DNA from: AP-15 sp963818695
GTDB lineage: Bacteria > Pseudomonadota > Alphaproteobacteria > ATCC43930 > CGMCC-115725
Length of the DNA: 64,000 bases
Reading direction: 5' to 3'
Assembly: GCA_963818695.1 (NCBI GenBank)
Contig: CAWFTG010000007.1
Coordinates: forward strand, 124,001 to 188,000
Position numbers and translations under genes: made by a program. Under the pieces are notes generated by a model. The model was given only the letters and a program-made list of their open reading frames with translations. It was not told where the DNA came from and made no database searches. Positions 53,542 to 64,000 of the stretch are shown piece after piece. Positions within the stretch are counted from its first letter, which is position 1. Every line of letters begins with the position of its first letter.

Positions 53542-55649
53542 CCGGCAATGCGTTTTCCCTCGCTGCCGCGCCGCTCCTGCCGTGGTACGCGATCGGCGCG
53601 CTCGGCGCCGCGGGCTTTCTCCTCCTCGCCTTCGGGGTTGTGCGCGGCGCGCGGGGCGTAGTGTGGCGCATGATCGCCGTCGCGATCCTGCTCGCCGCCC
53701 TTGTCAACCCATCGGTGGTCGAAGAAAAGCGCGACCCGCAGCGTGATACCGCGATCATCATCGTCGACGAATCGCCGAGCCAGCGGATCGGCGATCGCCA
53801 GCATGCGACCGAAGAGGCGCTGGCGGCGCTCACCGATCGGCTCGGGCGCGAACGCAACCTCGATGTCCGCGTCATCCGGGCGGGAAAGCCGCAGCCCGGT
53901 GCCGGCGATGACGGGACCCGCCTCTTCACCGCCCTCACCCGGGCGATGTCCGATGTGCCGCGACAGCGCCTCGCGGGTGTCGTCATGATCACCGACGGGC
54001 AAGTGCACGATGTCCCCGGCGGAGACGCCAAGGCGGCGGCCGAGACGATCGGCGCGCCGCTCCACGTTCTGCTCTCGGGTCTGCCCGACGAAGGCGACCG
54101 CCGGCTCGTCGTTGCACAAGCTCCAAGCTTCGGGCTGGTCGGCAAGGAATTGCAGCTGAAGATCCGGGTCGAGGACCTGCCGGAAAGCTCCCCCGGCAAG
54201 CAGGATCGTGCGCACGGCCAAGCGGTCGTAACGTGGCGCAAGGACGGCGGCCCGCCGCGGCAGGTGACGGTGCCGGTCGGCCGCGATGTCCCGCTGACCC
54301 TGCCGATCGATCACGGCGGACCCAATATTCTCGAGCTCGCGGTCGAGCCTGGGCCGCGTGAGTTGACGCTCGACAACAATCATGCAGTCGTCGTGGTCAA
54401 TGGCGTGCGCGACCGTTTGCGGGTGCTGCTCGTCTCGGGCGAGCCGCACGCCGGCGAGCGCGTCTGGCGCAACATCCTCAAATCCGACCCCTCGGTTGAT
54501 CTCGTGCATTTCACGATATTGCGGCCGCCGGAAAAGCAGGACGGCACGCCGATCCGCGAGCTGTCGCTGATCGCCTTTCCGATCCGCGAACTCTTCGACG
54601 TCAAGCTCGACGAATTCGATTTGATCATCTTCGACCGCTACAGCCGCCGGGGGGTCATCCCGCAGGCCTACCTCGATAACGTCGCGCGCTATGTCCGCAA
54701 GGGCGGCGCCTTTCTCGAGGCGGCCGGCCCGAGCTTCGGCACGCCAATGAGCCTTTCCCGCACGCCGCTCGGGTCGATCTTGCCGACCGACCCGACCGGC
54801 GATGTATACGAAGAGGGGTTCAAACCGCAGCTGACCGATCTCGGCCGTCGCCATCCGGTGACCGACGACCTGCCGGGGGCGGGCCCGCCGGGCGGCCAGC
54901 CGTCCTGGGGACGTTGGTTCCGGCAGGTCAACTCGCATGTGCAGCGCGGAGTTACGGTCATGAGCGGCGATCACGGCGAGCCGCTGCTGGTGCTCGACCG
55001 CGTCGGGAAAGGGCGGGTGGCGCAATTGCTGTCCGACCAGATGTGGTTCTGGGCGCGCGGTTTCGAAGGCGGCGGACCGCAGGCGGAGTTGCTGCGGCGC
55101 CTCGCCTATTGGCTGATGAAGGAACCCGATCTCGAAGAAAATGATCTGCGCGCGATGGTCGAAGGCGACAGCCTCGTGGTTACAAGGCAATCGCTCGAAC
55201 CAGACGACCGGCCGGTCACTATCGCAACGCCCGACGGCTCCAGCCGGAGTCTCACCTTGACGCCGGAGAGCGGCGGGCGAAGCTCCGGCAGGCTCCCGAT
55301 CAGCGAGATGGGGCTCTACCGCGTGACCGACGGGACCCGCACGGCATTGGCGGCGGCGGGGCCGCTCAACCCGATCGAGTTCGCCGATGTCCGCACCACT
55401 CCCGAAAAATTGGGCCCGATCGCGGCGGCAACGGGAGGCGGGGTATTCTGGGTGGGTACCGGTTCGATCCCCGATATTCGTCGGGTCTCGCCCGACCGCG
55501 CGGCGGCCGGGCGGAACTGGATGGGATTTCGCGCCAATGGCGACTACACGGTGACCGGGTTCAGCGAAACGCCGCTGCTGCCCGGCATCGCGGCGCTGCT
55601 GCTGATCGTCGGCGGGCTGCTCGCGGCCTGGCGCCGTGAAGGAAGCTGA
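53538..55649 (+). CDS. Large membrane protein with glutamine-amidotransferase-like domain (MoxR operon)
   Basis: This 703-aa protein has two N-terminal membrane segments (LPWYAIGALGAAGFLLLAFG and VWRMIAVAILLAALVNPSVV) and one at the C-terminus (LPGIAALLLIVGGLLAAW). A vWA-like part (TAIIIVDESPSQRIGDRQHA, GVVMITDGQVHD) is followed by a class I glutamine-amidotransferase-like part (FDLIIFDRYSRRGVIPQAY, YVRKGGAFLEAAGPSFGTP). It begins overlapping the DUF4159 gene by 4 bp. Function is unknown, but the gene order is strongly conserved. Confidence 0.82.
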   Translation: MTGNAFSLAAAPLLPWYAIGALGAAGFLLLAFGVVRGARGVVWRMIAVAILLAALVNPSVVEEKRDPQRDTAIIIVDESPSQRIGDRQHATEEALAALTDRLGRERNLDVRVIRAGKPQPGAGDDGTRLFTALTRAMSDVPRQRLAGVVMITDGQVHDVPGGDAKAAAETIGAPLHVLLSGLPDEGDRRLVVAQAPSFGLVGKELQLKIRVEDLPESSPGKQDRAHGQAVVTWRKDGGPPRQVTVPVGRDVPLTLPIDHGGPNILELAVEPGPRELTLDNNHAVVVVNGVRDRLRVLLVSGEPHAGERVWRNILKSDPSVDLVHFTILRPPEKQDGTPIRELSLIAFPIRELFDVKLDEFDLIIFDRYSRRGVIPQAYLDNVARYVRKGGAFLEAAGPSFGTPMSLSRTPLGSILPTDPTGDVYEEGFKPQLTDLGRRHPVTDDLPGAGPPGGQPSWGRWFRQVNSHVQRGVTVMSGDHGEPLLVLDRVGKGRVAQLLSDQMWFWARGFEGGGPQAELLRRLAYWLMKEPDLEENDLRAMVEGDSLVVTRQSLEPDDRPVTIATPDGSSRSLTLTPESGGRSSGRLPISEMGLYRVTDGTRTALAAAGPLNPIEFADVRTTPEKLGPIAAATGGGVFWVGTGSIPDIRRVSPDRAAAGRNWMGFRANGDYTVTGFSETPLLPGIAALLLIVGGLLAAWRREGS

Positions 55650-55657
55650 CCGGCTTC

Positions 55658-56345
55658 GTGCTGCGCCGCGTTTTCGCTCCGCTTCACCCGGACGGGTTCA
55701 AATTTGTCGCCGCAGGGGTGCTCGCAACAGTGCTGCTTTTCCTGTTGTGGGCTCCAGCCGGCTGGGCCGCGGCGATCGTAACATTATGGATGGTCTATTT
55801 CTTCCGCGATCCGTGGCGGGTGACCCCGACGCGGCCGGGTCTGCTGATCAGCCCCGCGGACGGCATCGTCATGGCGATTGGCGCGGCAACTCCACCCCCC
55901 GAGCTGGCGATGGGCGATGCGGCGTTCGTCCGGATCGGCATTTTCCTCAACATCTTTGACGTGCACGTCACCCGGGCCCCGGTCGGCGGCAGGGTGGCGG
56001 CGCTGCGCTACACCAAGGGCCGCTTCGTCAACGCGAGCCTCGACAAGGCGAGCCTGGACAACGAGCGCCTGGCGATTCGCATCGCGCCGCCGGACGGACC
56101 CGATATTGCCTTTGCGCTGGTCGCCGGGCTCGTCGCGCGGCGCATCGTCTGCGATCTCTATGACGGGCAGCAGGTTGCAAGCGGCCAGCGTGATGGGCAT
56201 CATCCGCTTCGGCTCGCGGGTCGACATTTATTGCCCGCCGCCCTATGTCCCGATGGTCGTGGCGGGTCAGCGCATGGTCGGCGGCGAAACCGTCCTGGCG
56301 GATCGCCTCGCCGAGGAGTCGCCGCGCCAAGGAATAGCCCAATGA
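55658..56345 (+). pseudogene. psd: Phosphatidylserine decarboxylase (short, archaeal-type PSD-A), frame-disrupted once
   Basis: From the GTG at 55658 the protein reads LRRVFAPLHPDGFKFVAAGV, PWRVTPTRPGLLISPADGIV, GIFLNIFDVHVTRAPVGGRV and VARRIVCDLYDGQQVASGQR. Near 56190 an extra base shifts the frame and it continues GIIRFGSRVDIYCPPP, containing the Gly-Ser self-cleavage site that generates the pyruvoyl group, and QRMVGGETVLADRLAEE to 56345. Restored length is about 228 aa, normal for this class. It makes phosphatidylethanolamine and lies just before pssA. An essential membrane gene, so the break is probably a sequence error. Confidence 0.88.
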
Positions 56346-56358
56346 GGCGGATAGCCCG

Positions 56359-57276
56359 ATGAAGCCGCGATCTGACGGTGGGAGGAGAACCTTGAGGATG
56401 CGTTCGGCAAGAACCCGGCGGTCACGGGTGCGGATGCGGCGGCTGTCCGGCCTGTCGGTCAACCGCATGGTCCCGAACGTGCTGACATTGCTGGCGCTGT
56501 GCGCCGGGATGACGGCGGTGCGCTTTGCGATGGGCGGCAATTTCCAGATGGCTGTCTTTGCCATCATCGCCGCCGGCATCTTCGATGGGCTCGACGGACG
56601 CATGGCCCGCCTCCTCAAGGCGACCTCCAGCTTTGGCGCGGAACTCGACAGTCTGTCGGATTTCGTCAGCTTCGGCGTGGCTCCCGCCGCGGTTCTGTAC
56701 CTGTGGACACTGTCGGAATTGCACGGTCTCGGCTGGGCGATCGCGCTGCTTTTTGCGGTGTGCTGCGCGCTGCGCCTGGCGCGGTTCAACACCGAGACTC
56801 ACGGCGAAGTGCCGTCATACGCGGCACCGTTCTTCACCGGCGCGCCGGCGCCGGCCGGGGCGGGGCTCGTCATGGTGCCGATGTTCCTCAGCTTCGAATG
56901 GGGCGACTGGCTGTTCCGCTCGCCTTACCTGAGCGCCGTCACGGTGACTGGCATCGCGCTCTTGATGGTCAGCAAGGTCCCGACCGTATCGCTGAAGCGG
57001 ATCCGCATACCGCACCATTTGGTGATCCCGACCCTGCTCGGCTTTGGCGTCGCGACGGCGTTCCTGACTACCGAGCCTTGGCTGACCCTGACGGTCGTCG
57101 GCATCGTTTATGTCAGCTCGATCCCGCTGACCATCCGCTCCTATTTGCGCCTTAAGCGCGCCGCGCAGGCCCGCAAGACCGAGACCGCCGAGAAGCCCGA
57201 GCACGTTCCCCTCCCGACACCTACGCCGTTCCCGCTCGGCGAGGTGACCCAGCCACCCAATGAATGGCGGCATTGA
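56359..57276 (+). CDS. pssA: CDP-diacylglycerol-serine O-phosphatidyltransferase
   Basis: This 305-aa membrane enzyme has the CDP-alcohol phosphotransferase motif DGLDGRMARLLKAT and FGAELDSLSDFVSFG, matching DG(x)2AR(x)8G(x)3D(x)3D. About seven membrane segments follow (NVLTLLALCAGMTAVRFAM, VTVTGIALLMVSKVPTVSL). Start ATG at 56359, 13 bp after psd. The N-terminus is Arg-rich. It makes phosphatidylserine, which Psd converts to phosphatidylethanolamine. A Pro-rich tail (PLPTPTPFPLGE) is strain-specific. Confidence 0.92.
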   Translation: MKPRSDGGRRTLRMRSARTRRSRVRMRRLSGLSVNRMVPNVLTLLALCAGMTAVRFAMGGNFQMAVFAIIAAGIFDGLDGRMARLLKATSSFGAELDSLSDFVSFGVAPAAVLYLWTLSELHGLGWAIALLFAVCCALRLARFNTETHGEVPSYAAPFFTGAPAPAGAGLVMVPMFLSFEWGDWLFRSPYLSAVTVTGIALLMVSKVPTVSLKRIRIPHHLVIPTLLGFGVATAFLTTEPWLTLTVVGIVYVSSIPLTIRSYLRLKRAAQARKTETAEKPEHVPLPTPTPFPLGEVTQPPNEWRH

Positions 57277-57301
57277 GTTGTGTCGGCGACAGAAAGCTCC
57301 T

Positions 57302-57380
57302 CGTCACCCCCGCGAAAGCGGGGGTCCAGGGCCAACTGTACCTCGCCGATATTGGGTTCCCGCTTCCGCGGGAACGACGA
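57302..57380. repeat. Intergenic palindromic repeat (CCCCCGCGAAAGCGGGGG type)
   Basis: CGTCACCCCCGCGAAAGCGGGGGTCC and GGTTCCCGCTTCCGCGGGAACGACG form two hairpins in opposite orientation between pssA and prfC, ending at both genes' 3' sides. It is a common dispersed alphaproteobacterial element and may also act as a terminator for the convergent genes. Confidence 0.75.
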
Positions 57381-57396
57381 CGGGTGAGCCCCGTTC

Positions 57397-58983
<1,587 letters not shown>

Positions 58984-58994
58984 TAAAATCCGCT

Positions 58995-59189
58995 TCAGTT
59001 ATTCCCGGGGGTGCAGCCGCTTCCGCCGAGCGCACCCGCCGCGCCTACAGGAGCGGTGGATATGATGGCCGCCGGCCGCTTTGCCAACGCCCCTCGGTAA
59101 ACCCGGCTCACCTCCTGTTTTGCAGAAAAATACACCGCTATTCCCGTCGCCGCAGGAAGCAGCAATCCCGGGGATCGAGTAGGTATCAC
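58995..59189 (-). CDS. Possible small protein, unsupported by homology
   Basis: A 64-codon frame from a GTG (GIAVYFSAKQEVSRVYRGAL, rich in Ala/Gly at the end) lies 11 bp upstream of prfC on the same strand. An AGGAGG is 11 nt upstream of the start. A short hydrophobic stretch (GLLLPAATGIAVYF) could be a membrane segment. I recognise no family. CCTCCTGTTTTG occurs twice nearby (59111 and 59201). Confidence 0.25.
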   Translation of the reverse strand: MIPTRSPGLLLPAATGIAVYFSAKQEVSRVYRGALAKRPAAIISTAPVGAAGALGGSGCTPGNN

Positions 59190-60248
59190 CTTGAACCGGA
59201 CCTCCTGTTTTGTTGCCTGTTTATCAGGTAGAGATCAAGTATCGCCAACTCCTCGAAAGCGAACCGCCCGCCCCATCGTGAGCGTCGGTATGCGCTATCC
59301 TACCGTGCGATTATGGCGACCAGGTGGTTGATAAGGCTTAGTCGGAACCAGGTGGCCCTGTGCTTCGTTCAAAGGCTGATCTCGTCGGACTTGCACGGAC
59401 AAGCCTGCTCGGCGGCGGCTCCCTGAGCCGCTGTGTCTGCTTTCCGCATCGACAGGAACCACCGACGTTGCGGCGCTCGGCTAAGCCTTCGTTCGCCATT
59501 TCGATCAAAGTCGAGCGGACCGAAGTTGCCGATCGGATTTCAGTCCACTAATGGTGGAGTGGCACAATGCATTCGCATCGCGCGCTTGGCTGCAAAAGGC
59601 GCAGACATCCGGCGGCTGGTCTTTTAGGCGGTCCTCTAGAGCAGCAACTCGCGTTTCAAGGTGGCAATCGATTGAGTATTTTGGGATCGCGCGTCCACAA
59701 GCCTGTCATGGCAGGCCCCGCAGCTCCGATAGCGGACCAGGCGGTTAGTAATGACCAAGACATTTCCGGCTACCATCGCCTTCAACCATGAGTTGACGAC
59801 TCTCCCGAGCGCTTGGCTGATCTTCATATCCGCCGACCCATCAATTCCGCAGGGTTTCTGCCGAGTTCAGCGTGTGGCTCGCTGATAAAACAGCGAGGAG
59901 CATCGTTTGAGGCGTTAGCCGGCCCCGCTCACGCCGGCTTCGGCGAAGGTGGCCATCGCGGTATGGCAGGTGACCGCGGCGGCGGGGCCGAGCCGCTGCG
60001 TTCGGCCATCGCGGTTGATGTAGGAGTATCGCTCCATCGAGAAAAGGCACTCATCGAAGACAGTGCGGGGGAGGAAGACCAAGCCCGAAGGGCTTGGGGT
60101 GGGTGAGCCAATCGGTATGCGTCTTCGCTCGTGATGTTCAAATGCATGAGCCACTCCAACGATGAGACATTTCCTCGACAGAGTTCGCCGCAGCACATCG
60201 GTTGTGTCACAATCGCGCCACCACCGCTGAACACCGAGGAGGATTCCC
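59190..60248. other. Gene-free stretch of about 1 kb
   Basis: No convincing gene is seen. Base composition is lower in GC than the flanks and stop codons are frequent in all frames. Two minus-strand fragments contain CGACHD (about 59730) and TCHTAMATF (about 59945), which recall heme-binding CxxCH sites, but without any surrounding domain. At 60078-60105 CCAAGCCCGAAGGGCTTGG begins a piece of the GGGTGAG-type repeat. The last bases hold GAGGAGG for the next gene. It looks like decayed DNA. Confidence 0.5.
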
Positions 60249-61886
60249 ATGAAGGTCGCCAATGCCGTCGCCGAAATCCTGAAGCGCGAGGGGATCGAGT
60301 TCCTGATCGGCTACCCGGTCAACCCGATCATCGAGGCCGCCGCTGAGGCCGATATCCGCACGATCATGGTGCGGCAGGAGCGGATCGGCCTGCACATGTG
60401 CGACGCGATCGCCAAGGTGACCTCCGGCGACCGCATCGGCGTCTTTGCGATGCAGCACGGGCCCGGCACCGAGAATGCCTTCGGCGGCGTCGCGCAGTCT
60501 TACGGGGATTCGTGCCCGGTCGTCGTGCTGCCGGCCGGCTATGCACGGAACGTCAATCAAGTTCGCCCGAATTTCAACGCGGCGCTGAATTTTCGCCACG
60601 TGACCAAATGGATCGAGCAGGTAACTGTGCCCAGCGCGACCGAGGAAGCATTGCGCCGCGCCTTCACGCAGGTGAAGAACGGACGCCCCGCGCCGGTGCT
60701 GATCGAATTCCCGTCCGACCTGTTGCGCGAGGAGATCAGCGGACCGATCGAGTACCAGAAGACGCCGCGGCTCAAGAGCGGCCCTGACCCGCGCTCCGTC
60801 TCTCAGATCGCCGCCGCGCTCGTCGAGGCCCAGCGTCCGGTCATTGTCGCCGGCCAAGGGGTTCATTACGGCAAGGCTTGGAAGCAGCTCCAGGCTCTCG
60901 CCGAATTGCTCGAAGCCCCGGTCATGACGACGTTGCCCGGCAAGAGCGCCTTCCCCGAGAACCATCCGCTGTCATTGGGCTCGGGCGGGATCGGCATCTC
61001 GAAGCAGCTCCACACGTTCCTGCACAATGCCGATCTCGTATTCGGCATCGGTTGCAGCTTTACCCGCTCCAGCTTTGCGACGGCGATGCCGAAGGGCATG
61101 CGCATCGCGCATGCGACGCTCGATCCGACCGACATCAACAAGGATGTGCCGGTCGAGCTCGCCGCGGTCGGCGATGCGGGATTGACCCTCGACGCATTGC
61201 TCGACGAAGTGAAAGACCGGCTGCACGGAAAGCCGCGCGGCCGGCTCGACGGCGTGACCCGCGGCATCAGCTCGCTGAACAAGGAGTGGATGGAGCAATG
61301 GATGCCGCGGCTGACGCAAAACACCAAGCCGTTATCGCCGTACCGGGTGATCTGGGAATTGCTGCACACGGTCGACGTCAAGGAGACGATCATCACGCAC
61401 GACGCCGGCAGCCCGCGCGACCAGCTCTCCCCGTTCTGGGTCAGCGAGGTGCCATTGAGCTATATCGGCTGGGGCAAGACCACCCAGCTCGGCTACGGGC
61501 TCGGCATCGCGATGGGGGCGAAGCTGGCGGCACCGAACAAGCTCTGCATCAACGTCTGGGGTGATGCGGCGATCGGCTTCACCGGCATGGATTTCGAGAC
61601 CGCGGTGCGCGAGCGCATCCCGATCCTGTCGATCCTGATGAATAATTTCTCGATGGCGATCGAATTGAAGGTCATGCCGGTGGCGACCGAGAAGTACCGC
61701 TCGACCGATATCAGCGGCAATTACGCCGATTTCGCCCGTGCCCTCGGCGGCTACGGCGAGCGCGTCACCGAGCCGGAGCAGATCGTCCCGGCGATCCGCC
61801 GCGGCATCGAGAAGACGCGTGATGGGACGCCGGCATTGCTCGAGTTCATCACCGAAAAGGCGGTCGACGTTTCGCGATTTGCGTAG
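60249..61886 (+). CDS. Thiamine pyrophosphate-requiring enzyme (acetolactate synthase-like)
   Basis: This 545-aa enzyme has the N-terminal TPP domain with the catalytic Glu in TIMVRQERIGLHMCDAIAKV and the GIEFLIGYPVNP start, a central domain (ALVEAQRPVIVAGQGVHYGK), and a C-terminal TPP-binding domain with GDAAIGFTGMDFETAVRERI and LMNNFSMAIELKVMP. A clear ribosome site GAGGAGG precedes the ATG. It is of the acetolactate synthase / benzoylformate decarboxylase superfamily; true acetolactate synthase partners (ilvN) are absent nearby, so a 2-oxoacid decarboxylase or carboligase is more likely. Substrate is unknown. Confidence 0.88.
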   Translation: MKVANAVAEILKREGIEFLIGYPVNPIIEAAAEADIRTIMVRQERIGLHMCDAIAKVTSGDRIGVFAMQHGPGTENAFGGVAQSYGDSCPVVVLPAGYARNVNQVRPNFNAALNFRHVTKWIEQVTVPSATEEALRRAFTQVKNGRPAPVLIEFPSDLLREEISGPIEYQKTPRLKSGPDPRSVSQIAAALVEAQRPVIVAGQGVHYGKAWKQLQALAELLEAPVMTTLPGKSAFPENHPLSLGSGGIGISKQLHTFLHNADLVFGIGCSFTRSSFATAMPKGMRIAHATLDPTDINKDVPVELAAVGDAGLTLDALLDEVKDRLHGKPRGRLDGVTRGISSLNKEWMEQWMPRLTQNTKPLSPYRVIWELLHTVDVKETIITHDAGSPRDQLSPFWVSEVPLSYIGWGKTTQLGYGLGIAMGAKLAAPNKLCINVWGDAAIGFTGMDFETAVRERIPILSILMNNFSMAIELKVMPVATEKYRSTDISGNYADFARALGGYGERVTEPEQIVPAIRRGIEKTRDGTPALLEFITEKAVDVSRFA

Positions 61887-61900
61887 CGTAGTCCGCACTC

Positions 61901-61928
61901 CCCTCCCCTGCTCGCTCGCGGGGGAGGG
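61901..61928. terminator. Hairpin between convergent TPP enzyme and hpnN
   Basis: CCCTCCCC (61901-61908) pairs with GGGGAGGG (61921-61928) around a 12-nt loop, just before the hpnN stop. It resembles the smaller CCCTCTCC-type repeats and may end both transcripts. Confidence 0.5.
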
Positions 61929-64000
61929 TCAGGGGGGAAGGCGGCGAGGCCTCGGCACCGCAGCGAGCAGCGCCGGGATGAACACCAGGCTCGCCACCAG
62001 AGTGCAGCCGAGGCTGATCAGCAGCAACACCCCCATGCTCGCCGTCCCGGGATGTCCCGACAGCGCCAGCGAGCCGAACGCAGTGCCGGTCGTCAAGGCC
62101 GAGAACAGGATCGCCCGCGCCGTGGCCGATCCCAGCACCGCGGTCTGACCCGCCCGCCAGTTCATCACAAAATAGATGTTGAAGGAGACGCCGACACCGA
62201 GCAGCAGCGGCAGCGCAATGATGTTGGCGTAGTTCAGCAGCAGCCCGGAGAGCACGATGACGACGACGGTCATCAGCGACGAAAGCAAGAGCGGCGCCAG
62301 CACCAGGGACATATCGAGCAAGCGCCGCAATGCAATGAACAGAATGATCGCGATCGATATTACCGCGTAGATCGCCGCTGAGCGAAAAGCGCCGACGATA
62401 GTCGCGCTGGTCGCTTCGATGGTGACGGCGGAGCCGCCGGCATCGGGCGCGACGGCGGTCGCTTCCGCCACAAAAGCGGCAAGCCCTTTGGTGTTGCCCG
62501 CCTCCGGCTTCGGCAGGACCTGAACGCGGGCTCGCCCATCCGGCAAGAGCCAGTCACGGGCCAGATCCGGCGGGATCGTCTGCAATGTGACCGGCTTGGC
62601 CTCTAGCGATTTGCGCAGCTGGTCGAGTTCGGCCGGCAGGAAGCGGGTCAGCGCCCGGTCAGCCGCGATGACCACCGCATCGGGCGCGGCGGCGAGTTTG
62701 ACCAGATCCTGGTTTATCGCGGCGAGCACGTGATCGCCGGGCAATTTCGCGAGCGCCGGCGCTATCTTGTCGTGCGCGCTCTGCGCAGCGGTTCGGATCT
62801 CACCTGCGGTCGGCGGCGGCGGGCTGTCGGACGGGGTAAGGCTCGGACCCATCAGGGTGGCGGCGTCGGCGATCACGGCCAGCTTGGCCTCCTGGTCCTT
62901 TGGCACAAAGGTGTTGATCGACAGCACACCCGACACCAGCGGCAGCTTTTTGAGCCGTTCCGCCAGGCTCGCGGCAGCGGCGGGGTCGGCCGCCAAAATG
63001 TCGATAGTGAACGGGTTGGTCAGCGGCGAATCTCCGAGATCGTACAAGGTCTGCATGGCCTCGGTATTCGGGTTTTTGGTGTGCAGCGGGTCGGCATCGA
63101 AGCCGATCCGCGGAAGCAGGATGAGGCCCAGCAATCCGAGTACGGCGAATGCGGTGAGCAGCGGCGTGCGGCGGCGGCGGACGGCGTCGTCCAATGGCCT
63201 TGCCCAGTGAAACCCGACCTCGACGCTCTCGCCATGTGGGCGAAAGAGGGTTATCGCGGCCGGCAGAAACGTCATCGTGCACAAGAACGCGATCAGCATG
63301 CCGACGCCGGCAATCAACCCAAGCTCCGCCACACCGCGAAAATCGGTCGGCACAAAAGCGAGAAACCCCGCCGCGGTAGCCGCCGATGCCACGAGGATCT
63401 GCCCGCCGACGCGGCGGCCAGTCTCTGCGAGCGCACGAGCCGCCTCGGGAAACAGCAGGCGCATCTCGCGATAGCGAACCGAGAACTGAATCGCGAAATC
63501 CACCGCGATACCGACAAAGAGAATGCCGAAGCCGACCGAGACGAGGTTCAGGGTCCCGACGGCGGCAGCGGCGAACAGCAGCGTCACCATCAGGCCGACC
63601 CCCAAGGTCATCAGGATCGGGGCGATCAGCCGCCAAGAGTGGACGGCCAGGAAAAGCCACAGCGCGATCAGCAAGATGCTCCCGATCAATCCCGTTGCCG
63701 CCCCCTGGGCCACCGATGCGAATTCCTCGTCGGCGAGCGCCACATTCCCGGTGATGCGCACCCGGGCGTCTCCCGATTTGACGAATTCGAGGTTGCTCGC
63801 GGCCTCGCGGATCGCCTTTGTCGCCGCCCCGCCGGGCTCCAGGGTGGTGTGGTCGAGTTTTGGCTGCACCAGGACAAATTTGTAGCGGCCGCCGAGATCG
63901 GCCAATTCGCCGCCGAGCAGGCGCACCCAAGACAACGGGTGCGGATGGCCGGCAAGGGCGCTCGTCATCGCCTGGTGAAAGCCCTCCAAGGCCGTGCGGT
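61929..64000 (-). CDS. hpnN: Hopanoid-associated RND transporter HpnN, C-terminal part (runs off right edge)
   Basis: About 690 residues are visible and the frame stays open to the window end, so the N-terminus is missing. The MMPL/RND pattern is clear: two sterol-sensing-like membrane blocks, the first IGSILLIALWLFLAVHSWRL to VAELGLIAGVGMLIAFLCTM, the second AAIYAVISIAIILFIALRRL to ASMGVLLLISLGCTLVASLV. GILFVGIAVDFAIQFSVRYRE and GVGVSFNIYFVMNWRAG hold the conserved charged residues. It matches HpnN, which moves hopanoids to the outer membrane. Convergent with the TPP enzyme. Other hpn genes would lie beyond the edge. Confidence 0.85.
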   Translation of the reverse strand, partial: RTALEGFHQAMTSALAGHPHPLSWVRLLGGELADLGGRYKFVLVQPKLDHTTLEPGGAATKAIREAASNLEFVKSGDARVRITGNVALADEEFASVAQGAATGLIGSILLIALWLFLAVHSWRLIAPILMTLGVGLMVTLLFAAAAVGTLNLVSVGFGILFVGIAVDFAIQFSVRYREMRLLFPEAARALAETGRRVGGQILVASAATAAGFLAFVPTDFRGVAELGLIAGVGMLIAFLCTMTFLPAAITLFRPHGESVEVGFHWARPLDDAVRRRRTPLLTAFAVLGLLGLILLPRIGFDADPLHTKNPNTEAMQTLYDLGDSPLTNPFTIDILAADPAAAASLAERLKKLPLVSGVLSINTFVPKDQEAKLAVIADAATLMGPSLTPSDSPPPPTAGEIRTAAQSAHDKIAPALAKLPGDHVLAAINQDLVKLAAAPDAVVIAADRALTRFLPAELDQLRKSLEAKPVTLQTIPPDLARDWLLPDGRARVQVLPKPEAGNTKGLAAFVAEATAVAPDAGGSAVTIEATSATIVGAFRSAAIYAVISIAIILFIALRRLLDMSLVLAPLLLSSLMTVVVIVLSGLLLNYANIIALPLLLGVGVSFNIYFVMNWRAGQTAVLGSATARAILFSALTTGTAFGSLALSGHPGTASMGVLLLISLGCTLVASLVFIPALLAAVPRPRRLPP

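Noticed and set aside
59636..59827. Cytochrome c gene suggested by CGACH
   Set aside because: Only the five-residue motif is present; no second helix or Met ligand region can be read.

Overview
This is a GC-rich, densely coding 64 kb chromosomal window from an alphaproteobacterium. It is most likely a soil or freshwater member of the Hyphomicrobiales or a relative; this is inferred from gene content, because no marker rRNA is present. Three things support it: the DUF1285 - Nudix CoA pyrophosphatase - DUF6111 - CCA-adding enzyme gene string, the divergent MoxR - DUF58 - DUF4159 - large membrane protein operon, and an HpnN-type hopanoid RND transporter at the right edge. GCC/GCG-rich codons, TTG starts with TTGA stop/start overlaps, and several families of intergenic palindromic repeats are seen throughout.

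Layout. 0-9 kb: partial SDR, LLM flavin oxidoreductase, cupin, OmpA-like lipoprotein, frameshifted SMP-30/gluconolactonase, family III CoA-transferase, an acyl-CoA-dehydrogenase-fold monooxygenase, the ribosome-associated ATPase EttA and an alpha/beta hydrolase. 9-11 kb: a small secreted Tyr/Pro-rich protein coupled to a TetR regulator, with a 22-bp near-palindrome over the predicted promoter, then repeats and a decayed TPR gene. 11-15 kb: a complete sugar-type ABC importer (binding protein, permease, ATPase) and an acyl-CoA dehydrogenase. 15-25 kb: a secreted hydrolase of different base composition, ABM and EthD small proteins, an orphan binding protein, a frame-disrupted LplT-like transporter, DUF218 and SDR proteins, a frame-disrupted homogentisate dioxygenase, NIPSNAP, and two tandem paralogous amidases. 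25-31 kb: a GT9 glycosyltransferase with an extra internal domain, a methyltransferase-TPR fusion, an amidohydrolase, and a thiolase-like/DUF35 pair. 31-37 kb: B12-dependent ribonucleotide reductase, TenA, a second monooxygenase of the acyl-CoA-dehydrogenase fold, and a branched-chain-type binding protein. 37-38 kb: a decayed DUF2442-like gene and two tRNA genes (Glu-CTC, Thr-TGT). 38-45 kb: LLM oxidoreductase, secreted S53 peptidase and a small secreted protein that shares its N-terminal motif, a polysaccharide nucleotide-sugar dehydratase, a cyclic-nucleotide-gated K+ channel, DUF455 and Dps. 45-59 kb: conserved housekeeping block (Cca, DUF6111, Nudix, DUF1285, MoxR operon, Psd, PssA, RF3). 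59-64 kb: about 1 kb of gene-free DNA, a TPP-dependent enzyme, and HpnN (runs off the window).

The accessory genes form a scattered catabolic repertoire (CoA-transferase, flavin monooxygenases, amidases, amidohydrolase, thiolase-like aldolase pair, homogentisate ring cleavage) served by three solute-binding proteins. The core block covers phospholipid synthesis (psd-pssA), tRNA maturation and translation factors.

Seven genes each carry one or two single-base frame breaks while both flanks stay well conserved, including psd and the ribonucleotide reductase. I read most of these as sequencing or assembly indels, not true pseudogenes, and mark them frame-disrupted. The 10.6-kb TPR fragment and the 37.3-kb DUF2442-like fragment look truly decayed.
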